Position numbers and translations under genes: made by a program. A model generated the notes under the pieces. The model was not told the origin of the DNA, searched no databases, and saw only the letters and a list, made by a program, of their open reading frames with translations. Shown one piece after another: positions 32,423 through 40,818 of a stretch of 58,632 nt of DNA; position 1 is the first letter of the stretch, and every line of letters begins with the position of its first letter. This DNA is from a virus, in IMG/VR virus record IMGVR_UViG_3300011118_002165, positions 1-58,632 of that record. One strand, given 5' to 3'.

Positions 32423-32701
32423 ATGAAACGCAAGAGACCGAGAACCTACGAAGCGGACGCGGGCGACCGAAAGGTCCGCGTCACCGTGCCGGAAGACGCC
32501 AAGCCCGAGGACGCGTTGGCAGATGCCATCCGCGACAACCTCAGCCCGAAGGCCGTGGCGACGATCGTGGCCTTCCTCCAGCCGGTCCGGACGAACGACC
32601 ACGACGTCGACGAACAGGTCCGCTGGTTCGCCGAGCAGCTGGTCGAGGCCCTGGGCGGTTACGAGGCCCAGAGCCGACTGGCCGAGGAGGTGGGCCTGTG
32701 A
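32423..32701 (+). CDS. Hypothetical protein of the small-gene cluster
   Basis: A 92-aa charged protein (MKRKRPRTYEADAGDRKVRV; VPEDAKPEDALADAIRDNL; VDEQVRWFAEQLVEALGGYE). Helical, without recognised motif. Its stop codon overlaps the GTG start of the next gene by two bases, so the pair is translationally coupled. Confidence 0.55.
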   Translation: MKRKRPRTYEADAGDRKVRVTVPEDAKPEDALADAIRDNLSPKAVATIVAFLQPVRTNDHDVDEQVRWFAEQLVEALGGYEAQSRLAEEVGL

Positions 32702-32886
32702 ACCGGTGCAAGGACAAGCCCCTGAGCATTCGCCAGGCCAACCGCCTCGCCGCCGGGCGGGTGCATGTATCACGCGACCCGGTCGACCCGACGCTCTGGC
32801 GGGTCGAGGACGAAGACGCCTGCGAAGCACACGAACCGATGACGGCCAGCGCGTGGCTGGCCTTCCTGAACGACTGGGCCGCGTAG
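32698..32886 (+). CDS. Small hypothetical protein with GTG start
   Basis: A 62-aa protein, initiating at a GTG that overlaps the previous stop codon (GTGA) with GAGGAGG seven bases upstream, which fixes the start. Contains RVHVSRDPVDPTLWRVEDED and a C-terminal ASAWLAFLNDWAA helix. No family recognised; coupled to the preceding gene. Confidence 0.55.
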   Translation: MNRCKDKPLSIRQANRLAAGRVHVSRDPVDPTLWRVEDEDACEAHEPMTASAWLAFLNDWAA

Positions 32887-32911
32887 GCCCCCAACACGAG
32901 GAGCGAGAGCG

Positions 32912-33502
32912 ATGAAGAAGAACGAAGTCAAGACGGGCAAGTACTACACCGCCAAGGTGTCGAACCGCATGGCCACCATCCGGATCGACGCCGAGAACCC
33001 CAACGGCGGGTGGGACGCGACGAACATCACCACGGGCAAGAAGGTCCGCATCAAGAGCGCCCAGCGCCTGCGACGCGAGACGCGCGGACCGGGCGGGAAG
33101 GCCAAACCCGACGTGGCGAAGACGGTCGAGGCCGTCGAGAAGGGCGACCTCGCCGAGGGCGTGACGGTGCCGACGGCCAAGAAGAAGCGCCGCGGCGGCG
33201 GCATCACCGAGGCCAACAAGGCCGACGCCGTCAACGAGGCAATGCAGGCGGTCGCGGCCGACAAGAAGAAGCGTGTCAGCGGCCTGGACGCCGCCGCGCA
33301 GGTGCTTGCCGAGGCCGGCGAGCCGCTGAACACCAAAACGATGGTCGAACGCATGCTCGCCCAGGGCCTCTGGCAGACCAACGGCAAGACGCCGGCGGCG
33401 ACGATCTACGCCGCCATCTTGCGCGAGATCAACACCAAGGGCAGCGACGCCCGGTTCCGCAAGGTCGCCCGTGGCCAGTTCGAGTTGGCCAAGGAGGCCT
33501 GA
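32912..33502 (+). CDS. HARE-HTH (winged helix) DNA-associated protein
   Basis: The 196-aa protein has an N-terminal small beta barrel (KTGKYYTAKVSNRMATIRID), a lysine-rich linker and a C-terminal HARE-HTH winged-helix domain (GLDAAAQVLAEAGEPLNTKT; TMVERMLAQGLWQTNGKTPA; ATIYAAILREI) as in bacterial RpoE-delta-related and restriction-associated HARE proteins. These domains are proposed to sense modified or alternative DNA and join chromatin or transcription factors to it. In a phage early block it could act on host transcription or recognise modified DNA; that is inference. Confidence 0.8.
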   Translation: MKKNEVKTGKYYTAKVSNRMATIRIDAENPNGGWDATNITTGKKVRIKSAQRLRRETRGPGGKAKPDVAKTVEAVEKGDLAEGVTVPTAKKKRRGGGITEANKADAVNEAMQAVAADKKKRVSGLDAAAQVLAEAGEPLNTKTMVERMLAQGLWQTNGKTPAATIYAAILREINTKGSDARFRKVARGQFELAKEA

Positions 33503-33505
33503 GCG

Positions 33506-33856
33506 ATGCGACGGCGCTACCGCGACGACCAGCGCGACGTGCGGTTCGAGGTGCTCGACGGGCGCCTCGTCCGCACGGTCGTCCTGCCGGGCGACCGTAG
33601 CTACGTCCACCGCTGCACGCGGGAGGTCTTGGAGGCCGTCGCCCACGCCGTCGAGCAGCGGGCGGCCGAGGGCGTCACGCTCGATCCGCTGGCCCAGGCC
33701 CTGGACGCCCCGGCCACGCAGGTCAACGTCGCCCTGGAGTTCCTCAAGGAACGCGGCTGCGTGGTCACCCGCTGCCGGCGCAACTACCCCGCCTCGGACG
33801 TCCTGTTCGAGGACGCCATGACGGAGTTCTGCTACCTGCGCGACCTGCCGTACTGA
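33506..33856 (+). CDS. Winged-helix-like hypothetical protein
   Basis: A 116-aa protein that follows the HARE-HTH gene after 3 nt. It contains GVTLDPLAQALDAPATQVNV and ALEFLKERGCVVTRCRRNYP, a helix-turn-helix plus wing pattern, after an N-terminal beta segment (RFEVLDGRLVRTVVLPGD). The two genes may encode partners. It is the last gene of the rightward cluster and ends 2 nt from a convergent gene, with no terminator hairpin visible. Confidence 0.6.
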   Translation: MRRRYRDDQRDVRFEVLDGRLVRTVVLPGDRSYVHRCTREVLEAVAHAVEQRAAEGVTLDPLAQALDAPATQVNVALEFLKERGCVVTRCRRNYPASDVLFEDAMTEFCYLRDLPY

Positions 33857-33858
33857 CA

Positions 33859-34095
33859 TCAAGCCGACACCCCTTCCTGCGCCCCGGCCGACGACGCCGG
33901 GGCGCTCTCAGCCACCAGGTTCCCTCGCGGGATCACCACCACACGCCCGTCGATCTCCACGCCGACGTTGCGCGGGCCGGGGCCAGCGGCGGCGACCCGC
34001 ACGACGCCGCGCTTGCCGTGGTGCGGCATGACGGCCGCCGCCCGTTTGGCGTAATGCACGCGGACCCGCTGTCCGATTCGCGGGTGGAAGATCAC
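33859..34095 (-). CDS. Small beta-barrel-like protein
   Basis: A 78-aa protein (MIFHPRIGQRVRVHYAKRAA; HHGKRGVVRVAAAGPGPRN; VGVEIDGRVVVIPRGNLV) with the look of an SH3/KOW-like barrel. It starts at a GTG overlapping the upstream stop (GTGA) and is the last gene of the leftward replication operon. Function unknown. Confidence 0.6.
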   Translation of the reverse strand: MIFHPRIGQRVRVHYAKRAAAVMPHHGKRGVVRVAAAGPGPRNVGVEIDGRVVVIPRGNLVAESAPASSAGAQEGVSA

Positions 34096-34514
34096 TTCGG
34101 CCTCCAGAGACCGTGGGGGAAGAAGTCGGCCAGGATCCGCTGCTGCTCGGAGTAGCCGTAGCTCTCGATCGACCGGGCGAAGTGGTCGCGGCAGAGCAGG
34201 TACCGGGCGCGCATGATGCGGACAGACTCCGGGCCGAAGAGGTCGAACGTCGGCCCGGCGGGTGTCTGCCGCCGCGCCTCGTAGCGCCGGTCGTCGCGCT
34301 TCACCAGCGTGGTGACCCGCAACTGCTCCAGCCTCGGCCAGTCGCCGTCGACCGGGTGCTCGATCACCGGGCTGTACGCCACGGCGAGATCGACGAAGTC
34401 CAGCACGTCCGCCAGCGGCACGCCGCCGATGACCTCCCTGCGGAGCTCGGCGTCCACGAAGCGCTCCAGCACCTGGACGACGTCCGCCGGCCCGTCCTTT
34501 GCTGGGCGGCTCAC
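34092..34514 (-). CDS. Hypothetical protein coupled to the ParB-methyltransferase
   Basis: A 140-aa helical protein (SRPAKDGPADVVQVLERFVD; AVAYSPVIEHPVDGDWPRLE; RRQTPAGPTFDLFGPESVRI) beginning at a GTG that overlaps the methyltransferase stop (GTGA). No motif recognised. Tight coupling to the methyltransferase suggests a role in DNA modification or its control. Confidence 0.6.
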   Translation of the reverse strand: MSRPAKDGPADVVQVLERFVDAELRREVIGGVPLADVLDFVDLAVAYSPVIEHPVDGDWPRLEQLRVTTLVKRDDRRYEARRQTPAGPTFDLFGPESVRIMRARYLLCRDHFARSIESYGYSEQQRILADFFPHGLWRPK

Positions 34515-35863
34515 GCTGCAGCCTCCTCGGTCGCCGCGCCGATGCGCTCGGCCTTTTTGCCGGTGAACTGCTCCCACCGCTGGACGATTACGTCGCAGTA
34601 GAGCGCGTCGATCTCCATCAGGTACGCCCGCCGGCCCGTCTGCTCGCAGCCGATCAGCGTCGAGCCGCTGCCGCCGAAGAGGTCCAGAACGTTCTCGCCC
34701 GGCAGCGAGCTGAACTGGATCGACCGAACGGCCAACTCGACGGGTTTCTCGGTCAGGTGGACCATCGCCTGGGGGTTGACCTTCTTGACGTGCCAAAGGT
34801 CGGTGGCGTTGTTAGGCCCGTAATAGCAATGACCTGCGCCTTCCTTCCACCCGTAGAAGCAGATCTCGAACGCCCCCATGAAGTCCTTGCGTGTGAGCAC
34901 CGGGTGCTGCTTGTCCCACACGATCCCCTGGCTGAAGTACAGCCCCGAAGCCTTGAGCGGCGCGGGGTAGTTGCCGAGGTTCGCATACCCGCCCCAGATG
35001 TAGAACGAGCCCCCCGGCTTGAGCACGCGCGAGGCGTTGCCAAACCATGCCAGCAACATCTCGTCGAACGCCTCGTCGGTGACGAAATCGTTCTCCAGCG
35101 GCCGGTCCTTGGCTCGCATCTTCTTGCGGGCCTTCTTCGGGTCGGTCACGCCGCGCGCTACGTCGAAGCCCTGGTGGTGCATTTTGCCAGAAGACTGCGA
35201 CAGGTCCGGGTGGGAGCTGTTGCCCGCTGCGATGGCCGTGCTGCTGCGCGGCTCGACGCGGACATTGTACGGCGGGTCCATCGAGACCAGGTCGATGGTC
35301 GCGCCGTCCAGCAGAAGGTCCAAGTCGGCCTGGCTGGCGCTGTCTCCGCACATCAGGCGGTGGTTGCCCAGCACCCAGACGTCCCCGCGCTGGGTGATCG
35401 CCTCGTCGGGCGGCTCGGGCACCGCGTCAGGGTCGGTCAGGCCCTCAGCCGTCTCGCCGTCGAGCAGCTTGGCCAGTTCCGTGTCGTCGAAGCCCAGCAG
35501 GCTCAGGTCGTAGTCGGCGCCCTGGAGGTCCTTCAGCTCGATCGGCAACAGGTCGAAGTCCCACTCGGCCAGCGACGCGGTCTGGTTATCCGCGATCCTG
35601 TATGCCTTGATCTGTTCGGGCGACAGGTCCGTGGCCACGTGGACGGGCACCTTGGCCAGGCCCAGCTTCCGCGCTGCCTTCCACCGTGTGTGGCCGACGA
35701 TGATCACACTGTCGGCGTCGACCACGATGGGCTGGCGAAAGCCGAATTCCTTCAGGCTGGCAGCAACCGCATCTACGGCCTGATCGTTGACGCGCGGGTT
35801 GGCCTCGTACGGCCGGATGGCGTCGATGGGTCGCAGCTCAACGTCGTAGGTCTTCGTCGTCAT
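34511..35863 (-). CDS. ParB-like domain fused to DNA methyltransferase
   Basis: The 450-aa protein has an N-terminal ParB/sulfiredoxin-type domain (about 1-110; PIDAIRPYEANPRVNDQAVD, then VIIVGHTRWKAARKLGL) and a C-terminal DNA methyltransferase. Motif IV DPPYNV (near 200) precedes the AdoMet motif DLFGGSGSTLIG (near 410), the beta-class order of adenine-N6/cytosine-N4 enzymes. ParB-methyltransferase fusions are common phage orphan methylases that protect phage DNA from restriction. Its upstream region is the iteron cluster. GGAGGTG precedes the ATG. Confidence 0.9.
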   Translation of the reverse strand: MTTKTYDVELRPIDAIRPYEANPRVNDQAVDAVAASLKEFGFRQPIVVDADSVIIVGHTRWKAARKLGLAKVPVHVATDLSPEQIKAYRIADNQTASLAEWDFDLLPIELKDLQGADYDLSLLGFDDTELAKLLDGETAEGLTDPDAVPEPPDEAITQRGDVWVLGNHRLMCGDSASQADLDLLLDGATIDLVSMDPPYNVRVEPRSSTAIAAGNSSHPDLSQSSGKMHHQGFDVARGVTDPKKARKKMRAKDRPLENDFVTDEAFDEMLLAWFGNASRVLKPGGSFYIWGGYANLGNYPAPLKASGLYFSQGIVWDKQHPVLTRKDFMGAFEICFYGWKEGAGHCYYGPNNATDLWHVKKVNPQAMVHLTEKPVELAVRSIQFSSLPGENVLDLFGGSGSTLIGCEQTGRRAYLMEIDALYCDVIVQRWEQFTGKKAERIGAATEEAAA

Positions 35864-35984
35864 GGGTGCACCTCCGTGCGCTTGGGGTCACGTGGAAAAA
35901 CCGGACAGCACGCAACAAACTCTGCCTATGGGCGCGACTGTTCCCGCTGGCGTCAGGAGTAGCCCGGGCGGGGTAGGACCCATC

Positions 35985-36254
35985 GAATCCTTCACGCGAA
36001 TCCCTCACGGGCCCCTCATACGCGTGCACACGCGCCTCGCGCGGGGGTGGGCGTGAACGCGTGAAGGATTCATATAGAAGAGAGAGTGTGTGTTGTTATT
36101 ACTATACTTATAGCCCGCCGAATCCTTCCCGAATCCTTCACAACGGCCCGTGAAGGATTGTGAAGGATTCGCCGTCCAACGCCGAGTATTCAGGGAATCG
36201 CCGTCGAATCCTTCACGCCCGCGTGAAGGATTGGGAAGGATCTGTGAATGATTC
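35985..36254. repeat. Iteron cluster, candidate phage replication origin
   Basis: At least nine copies of an 11-bp motif, GAATCCTTCAC or its complement GTGAAGGATTC, occur within 270 bp. Exact or one-mismatch copies start at 35985, 35998, 36061, 36120, 36131, 36150, 36160, 36206, 36223 and 36244. Several form inverted pairs (36131/36150; 36206/36223). The copies flank an AT-rich island (about 36070-36113) in otherwise GC-rich DNA. The block lies between the prim-pol/helicase gene and the ParB-methyltransferase gene. Clustered iterons beside an AT-rich stretch and a primase are the usual layout of a replication origin. Confidence 0.65.
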
Positions 36255-36267
36255 CGGAGGGCGGTGG

Positions 36268-38655
36268 TCATGCCAGCTGGTACCCGTGTGCCGTCTTGGT
36301 CTTGGTCGGGATGTCTACCGGGAGGATCTCACCTTGCTGAATCAGGGTGGCCACCAGTTGGTCGAAGTCTGCGGCCTTGCACCGCATCACACGCAGCAGG
36401 TGCTGGCGCTGCATGCGACGCCCGGGCGCTTCGGAGAGCCTGCGGGTGAGCTTCAGGCACTCGGCGTGGAACGGGTTCTCCGCCACGTACGTCGCTGCCA
36501 AGTAGAGCTGGCGCCGGGTCTGGTGCATGGCGAAGGCGGTTGCCCACTCGATGGCGGGCAGGCCGATGACCGGATCCTCGTGGTTCTCGCTGCAGGCGTA
36601 GAGCAGGGCGAGCTTCTTCGCGTTCTCGCACGTACGCGCCCAGGCGACCTTTCCGGTCGCGTCGCCGCGGTCCTCTGACCTGGCGTACTCGTCTTCCGTC
36701 ATGCGCTGGAGAGCGTCCACGGCCTCCTGGGCCTCGGGCGTCGTGGGGACCACGCGTGGCTCGGGATGGATTGCGAACAGGTCCTTGCGGACCGAGCCGG
36801 GCTGGAACTCGGCCCACCAACGGGCCGTTTGGAGGATCGCCTCGGGCACGTTGCGGGCGGAGCCGGGCCTCTGGCCACGGCCGCGCTTGCCGATGTCGAC
36901 GATGATCAGCCTGGCGAAGAAGCCGTTGGTGAGCATGCGGTAGGACAGCGCCTCGTAGAAGTACTGGGGCGTGGCGGTCCCGAACAGGGCCAGGTGCGGC
37001 TGGTCGATGTGCCCCATCTCCTTCTGCCCGGCCTTGACGCGGATGGGGTAGACGTCGCTGGCCGACGTGCTCATCGTCAGCAGGATGCTGTGGATCGACT
37101 CGGTCTTGCCCTCGCGGTCCAGGTTGATCTGGCGCAGGACGCCGTCCATCTCGTCGTTCTGGAACAGCATGGCCGGCGAACGCGCCAGCGCGTCCTGGAT
37201 GCCCTGCCCACTGGCAAACTTGTCGCCGAGGGCGTGGACGAGCCCGATCTCGAACAGGATCCGGGCGTTGACCTTGCGCGGGAAGTCCTTGCCCGTGCCG
37301 GAGCCGGCCAGGGCGAGGATCATGATGTTGGTGCGCAGGTCGTCGCCGTTGCACACCTTCCGCCCGGTCAGCAGCGACATCAGGGCCATCGCGCCGCAGA
37401 ACGCCAGGCCACCGTTCGGGTACGGGGCCTTGGCCAGCGAGAAGTCCATGACCTGCGAGACGAAGCCGGGTACCTCGAAGAGGCGCTCGGGGATCGGACC
37501 CGGGTCGGCCATGTGCAACGCGGCGCCGCCCGTGTCGGTGGTGTCCGGCAGGCAGGCGTCCGCCTTCGCCACGATGGCTGAGGTGTCGACGTCGCTGTCG
37601 TCCGGCTCGTCACTGCCGTAGCCCTCCGCCCGTAGCGCGCGGGCGGCCTGCTCGAAGTCGCCGCCATGTTCCAGCAGCGCGTAAACGGCGAACGGTGAGT
37701 ACGCCTGGTTGGGTTCGAACGGGGCGGCATTCGACGAGAAGACGTAGAACACGCCGTCCTTCAGCGTGGCCGACGTGCCCGTCTGCTTGCCCGGCCGGCG
37801 CCAGTACTCGTTCTCGCCGCCCTTGACGCACACCCAGCCGTGCTGTTGGAGCACGGCCCGCACGTCGCCACGGGCGTTGAAGTCGTCGCCAGGGCGAAGA
37901 TCGCCGCCGCTTGGCGCACCGGCCGCCGGACCGCCCCCGGTCGCCCCAGGGGCCAACGTGTGGCCACGTGGGGCGGCCCGGGCCCTGCAGTCCGCCGCGG
38001 GGGGCACGTATTCGTTCAAGTCCCACGCACACCGGAGCAGGATGTCGCGCTCCTCGGCGGTCAGGACAGGCAACTTGCGGAAGTCGCCTTGGACGAGCGC
38101 GTAGCCCTCGGTTGGGTCGCACAGGAACAACCCGCCTTCACCCCGCGTCTCGATCAGCGTAATGATCACGGACCTCGAGCCGTCGTCGTCGGTGCGGACG
38201 AGGTACTCCTTGCCGTGGAGCACGACGACTTCCTTGCCCTTCTTGTTGAGCGTGATCTCCTCGTCCCGGACGGCGCGCTTGCGCTGGGCGAGCTTCAGGC
38301 TGCCGCAGACCTCCTCCTCTACGCGACAGGCCGTGTGCCATCCGTCGGACTGGCTCCCCTCGATGACGAGCTTCTCCAGCAGCCCCGGCGCAGCCGTCCG
38401 GACGCGCTTGCACCACGGGTCGAACAGCTCCCCCGCGAAGTCGAAGTCCGTCATCTCCAGGTTGCCGGAGACCTCGCCGCAGACCAGGCACACTCCGTCG
38501 TGGTCATTGGCGAACCATGCATCCACCTCGGCTGCGGTGGGCAGCCGCGTCTTGTACGGCTCCCACTTGCCTTTGATAGCCGGCCGCTTCTCGGCCCGAT
38601 GAGCCGGCAGGACGCACAAGCCGGCGTCGAGATATGCACGGGCGGCCTGCTTCAC
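36268..38655 (-). CDS. Primase-polymerase fused to helicase-type ATPase
   Basis: The 795-aa protein begins with a prim-pol domain: catalytic D70 and D72 (MTDFDFAGELFDP) and the SQSDGWH motif (S101-H107) that binds nucleotide. The C-terminal half is a helicase-type ATPase (DUF3987-like) with Walker A GSGTGKD near residue 450 and acidic FQNDEMDG. Such proteins initiate and unwind phage or plasmid replication. It begins at a GTG overlapping the downstream-on-chromosome gene's stop codon (GTGA), and its 3' end abuts the iteron cluster. Confidence 0.88.
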   Translation of the reverse strand: MKQAARAYLDAGLCVLPAHRAEKRPAIKGKWEPYKTRLPTAAEVDAWFANDHDGVCLVCGEVSGNLEMTDFDFAGELFDPWCKRVRTAAPGLLEKLVIEGSQSDGWHTACRVEEEVCGSLKLAQRKRAVRDEEITLNKKGKEVVVLHGKEYLVRTDDDGSRSVIITLIETRGEGGLFLCDPTEGYALVQGDFRKLPVLTAEERDILLRCAWDLNEYVPPAADCRARAAPRGHTLAPGATGGGPAAGAPSGGDLRPGDDFNARGDVRAVLQQHGWVCVKGGENEYWRRPGKQTGTSATLKDGVFYVFSSNAAPFEPNQAYSPFAVYALLEHGGDFEQAARALRAEGYGSDEPDDSDVDTSAIVAKADACLPDTTDTGGAALHMADPGPIPERLFEVPGFVSQVMDFSLAKAPYPNGGLAFCGAMALMSLLTGRKVCNGDDLRTNIMILALAGSGTGKDFPRKVNARILFEIGLVHALGDKFASGQGIQDALARSPAMLFQNDEMDGVLRQINLDREGKTESIHSILLTMSTSASDVYPIRVKAGQKEMGHIDQPHLALFGTATPQYFYEALSYRMLTNGFFARLIIVDIGKRGRGQRPGSARNVPEAILQTARWWAEFQPGSVRKDLFAIHPEPRVVPTTPEAQEAVDALQRMTEDEYARSEDRGDATGKVAWARTCENAKKLALLYACSENHEDPVIGLPAIEWATAFAMHQTRRQLYLAATYVAENPFHAECLKLTRRLSEAPGRRMQRQHLLRVMRCKAADFDQLVATLIQQGEILPVDIPTKTKTAHGYQLA

Positions 38656-39077
38656 GCGATGACCCCCGTCTCGATGTCCCAGGGCTCCCAGGTCTCGGCC
38701 ATGGCGTCGATCACGGGCCGGGGTACGTCATGGACGTTGCGTTGGTCAGACAGGGCCGGCGTGATGTCCAGGTCTGTGACGCGCACGCGGTAGCCATGTC
38801 GGCGGGCCAGGTTCACCCAGTAGGCGACGTCCTCGCGGCGCGGCAGGACTTCGGCGATCGCCAGGTCGACGCTGGCCTCCATGGCCAGCAGAGCTACCTT
38901 CGTGGACCAGCCGATCGCCTCGACGTCCTGGCCCTCGCGGAACCGGTAGGCGCCACCGCGCGTGGCGTACATGTCCTGGGGCGAGATCACCAGGCAGCCG
39001 AGTCGGGCGGCGCGGGTGCTCTTGCCGGCCCCGGGCAGGCCGCGGATGATGTGGCAGATCGGTTGCTTGCCGCCCAT
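38652..39077 (-). CDS. P-loop ATP-binding protein (kinase-like)
   Basis: A 141-aa protein with an N-terminal Walker A GLPGAGKST (HIIRGLPGAGKSTRAARL), followed by ISPQDMYATRGGAYRF and an alternating helix/strand fold like small AAA/polynucleotide kinase-type proteins. Enzymes of this kind appear in phage replication modules as nucleic-acid end-modifying kinases, but motif details are too few to name the substrate. The ATG at 39077 follows GGGAG. Confidence 0.7.
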   Translation of the reverse strand: MGGKQPICHIIRGLPGAGKSTRAARLGCLVISPQDMYATRGGAYRFREGQDVEAIGWSTKVALLAMEASVDLAIAEVLPRREDVAYWVNLARRHGYRVRVTDLDITPALSDQRNVHDVPRPVIDAMAETWEPWDIETGVIA

Positions 39078-39087
39078 GGCTTCTCCC

Positions 39088-40818
39088 TCAGAAGGGAATC
39101 TCGTCGTCATCGATCCAGTCGTGGGGATCGGCGCGAACAGGCGTTTCCCGCTCGTCGCTGCCGTCCAGCCGCGGAGGGACGGGCCCAAGTTGGTGCTTCA
39201 CGATCCGGTCGTACTTCTCGCCTGCGACGGAGCGGACGGTGATGGCCAGCGTGGGTGCGAGGCCCCCGGCCTCTGCGATGTCCACGGCCTGCTCGATCAT
39301 CTCGGGAACCGGCTCGTGGCTGCGGGCCTTCCACCACGCCTCGGCTTTCTGCCGAGCGTAGCCGTCGTGCTCGAAGCAGACCCACTCGCTGTGGTAGTCG
39401 TTGAGGCCGCAGCGGTAGTCGACCCGCAGACTGCGCGGGTGGTCCTCTGGGGCGTCCCGCTTGACGTGGACGCTGTAGTAGACCTCGCTGACCTCGTAGT
39501 CGGTCTCAGTGACCTCGCCGGAGAGGATGCCCGCCGTCTCGGCCTTGTCGCTGTGCTTCTGGCGCTCCGGCGGCGGGAACTCATACCCGCACTCGGGGCA
39601 GACAGCGTAGGCGGCATGGATCACCGCCTGGCACTCGGGGCACTCCTTGGCCGGCGCTTCGCCAGTGCCGCCAGCACGGTCCTTGATCTGCAGCGCATCG
39701 ACCGGCCCGTGGCGCAGGATGTTGCCGCCGAAGTCCAAGACGAGGCAGTCGTCCTTCGACGGGTGGAGACGGAAGCCGCGACCGACCATCTGGTAGTAGA
39801 GGCCCGGGGAGTTCGTGGGCCGCAGCAGCGCCACGCAGTCGATGTTGGGCGCGTCGAAGCCCGTGGTCAGGACGTTGACGTTCACCAAGTACTTCAGCTC
39901 GCCGTCCTTGAACTGTTTCAGCGTCTCTGCACGCTCAAAGGGCAGCGTCTCGCCACAGACGAACCCGCACTCGTGGCCCGACTCGCTCAGGACGCGTTGG
40001 ACATGCTGGGCATGCTGCACGCCGGCGGCGAAGATCAGAACCGAGTGGCGATCCCGCGTGTGGTCCACGATCTCTCGGCAGGCGGAACGCACCAGCGAGT
40101 CGTCGTCCATCAGTGCCTCGACCTCGCCAGCGATGAACTCTCCGCCCCGGATGTGCAGATTCGACGTGTCGGCCTTCCGCCGGCCCGCCTTGGACTTCAG
40201 GGGGCACAGGAAGCCCTGGACGATCAGCTCGCGGACGCCCACCTCGTAGCAGACGTGGTTCAGCAGGTTGTCGGGCCCGCAGATCATGCCCGTGGTCATG
40301 CGATACGGCGTGGCCGTCAGCCCGATCAGGCGCAGGTTCGGATTGACCACCTGCGCTTCGGCCAGGAACGTGCGGTACATGCCCTCGCCGTCCGGCGGGA
40401 GCATGTGCGATTCGTCCAGAAGGATCAGATCGAAGGCATCGAGCTCCGCCGCCCTCTTGTAGACGCTCTGGATGCCGGCGACGATGATCGGGTGGTCGGT
40501 GTCGCGGCTCTTGAGCCCGGCCGAGTAGACGCCGATCCGGTTCCACAGGTCCGGCGCCATCGCGTGGAGCTTCTCGACGGCCTGTTCGAGCAGCTCCTTC
40601 ACGTGCGCCAGGATCAGCACGCGCCCGTTCCACTTCTGTACGGCGTCGCGGCAGATGGCGGCCATGACGGGCGTCTTGCCCCCGGCCGTGGGGATCACCA
40701 CGCATGGGTTGTCATCCCGGCGGCGCAGGTGGTCGTAGACGGCGTCGACCGCCTCGGTCTGGTACGGCCGCAGCACGATTGGCGGCGTCTTCGGCGGTGC
40801 GAACAGCCCTCCCGTCAT
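39088..40818 (-). CDS. DEAD/DEAH-box (SF2) helicase
   Basis: The 576-aa protein contains RPYQTEAVDAVYDHL, Walker A PTAGGKT (43-49), LLDESHMLPP, a motif III-like GLTATPYRM and the late motif MVGRGFRLHPSKDDCLVLDF. A zinc ribbon (CPECQAVIHA and AVCPECGYEF) follows. It is in the Rad25/UvsW-like branch and could act in replication restart or recombination. Its start at ATG 40818 overlaps the metallophosphoesterase gene by 4 nt. Confidence 0.9.
   Translation of the reverse strand: MTGGLFAPPKTPPIVLRPYQTEAVDAVYDHLRRRDDNPCVVIPTAGGKTPVMAAICRDAVQKWNGRVLILAHVKELLEQAVEKLHAMAPDLWNRIGVYSAGLKSRDTDHPIIVAGIQSVYKRAAELDAFDLILLDESHMLPPDGEGMYRTFLAEAQVVNPNLRLIGLTATPYRMTTGMICGPDNLLNHVCYEVGVRELIVQGFLCPLKSKAGRRKADTSNLHIRGGEFIAGEVEALMDDDSLVRSACREIVDHTRDRHSVLIFAAGVQHAQHVQRVLSESGHECGFVCGETLPFERAETLKQFKDGELKYLVNVNVLTTGFDAPNIDCVALLRPTNSPGLYYQMVGRGFRLHPSKDDCLVLDFGGNILRHGPVDALQIKDRAGGTGEAPAKECPECQAVIHAAYAVCPECGYEFPPPERQKHSDKAETAGILSGEVTETDYEVSEVYYSVHVKRDAPEDHPRSLRVDYRCGLNDYHSEWVCFEHDGYARQKAEAWWKARSHEPVPEMIEQAVDIAEAGGLAPTLAITVRSVAGEKYDRIVKHQLGPVPPRLDGSDERETPVRADPHDWIDDDEIPF

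Noticed and set aside
31121-33862. A 913-codon open frame on the - strand
   Set aside because: It runs antisense across nine small genes with good ribosome sites, including DUF6900 and HARE-HTH genes, so it is a shadow.
34499-35962. 487-codon + strand open frame opposite the ParB-methyltransferase
   Set aside because: Antisense of a gene with full methyltransferase motifs; no domain on this strand.
35985-36254. CRISPR array
   Set aside because: Repeats are only 11 bp, in both orientations and irregularly spaced, and no cas gene is present.
36005-36271. 88-codon frame over the iteron cluster
   Set aside because: Its residues simply repeat the iteron DNA (NPSQSF-like words); no ribosome site and no protein character.
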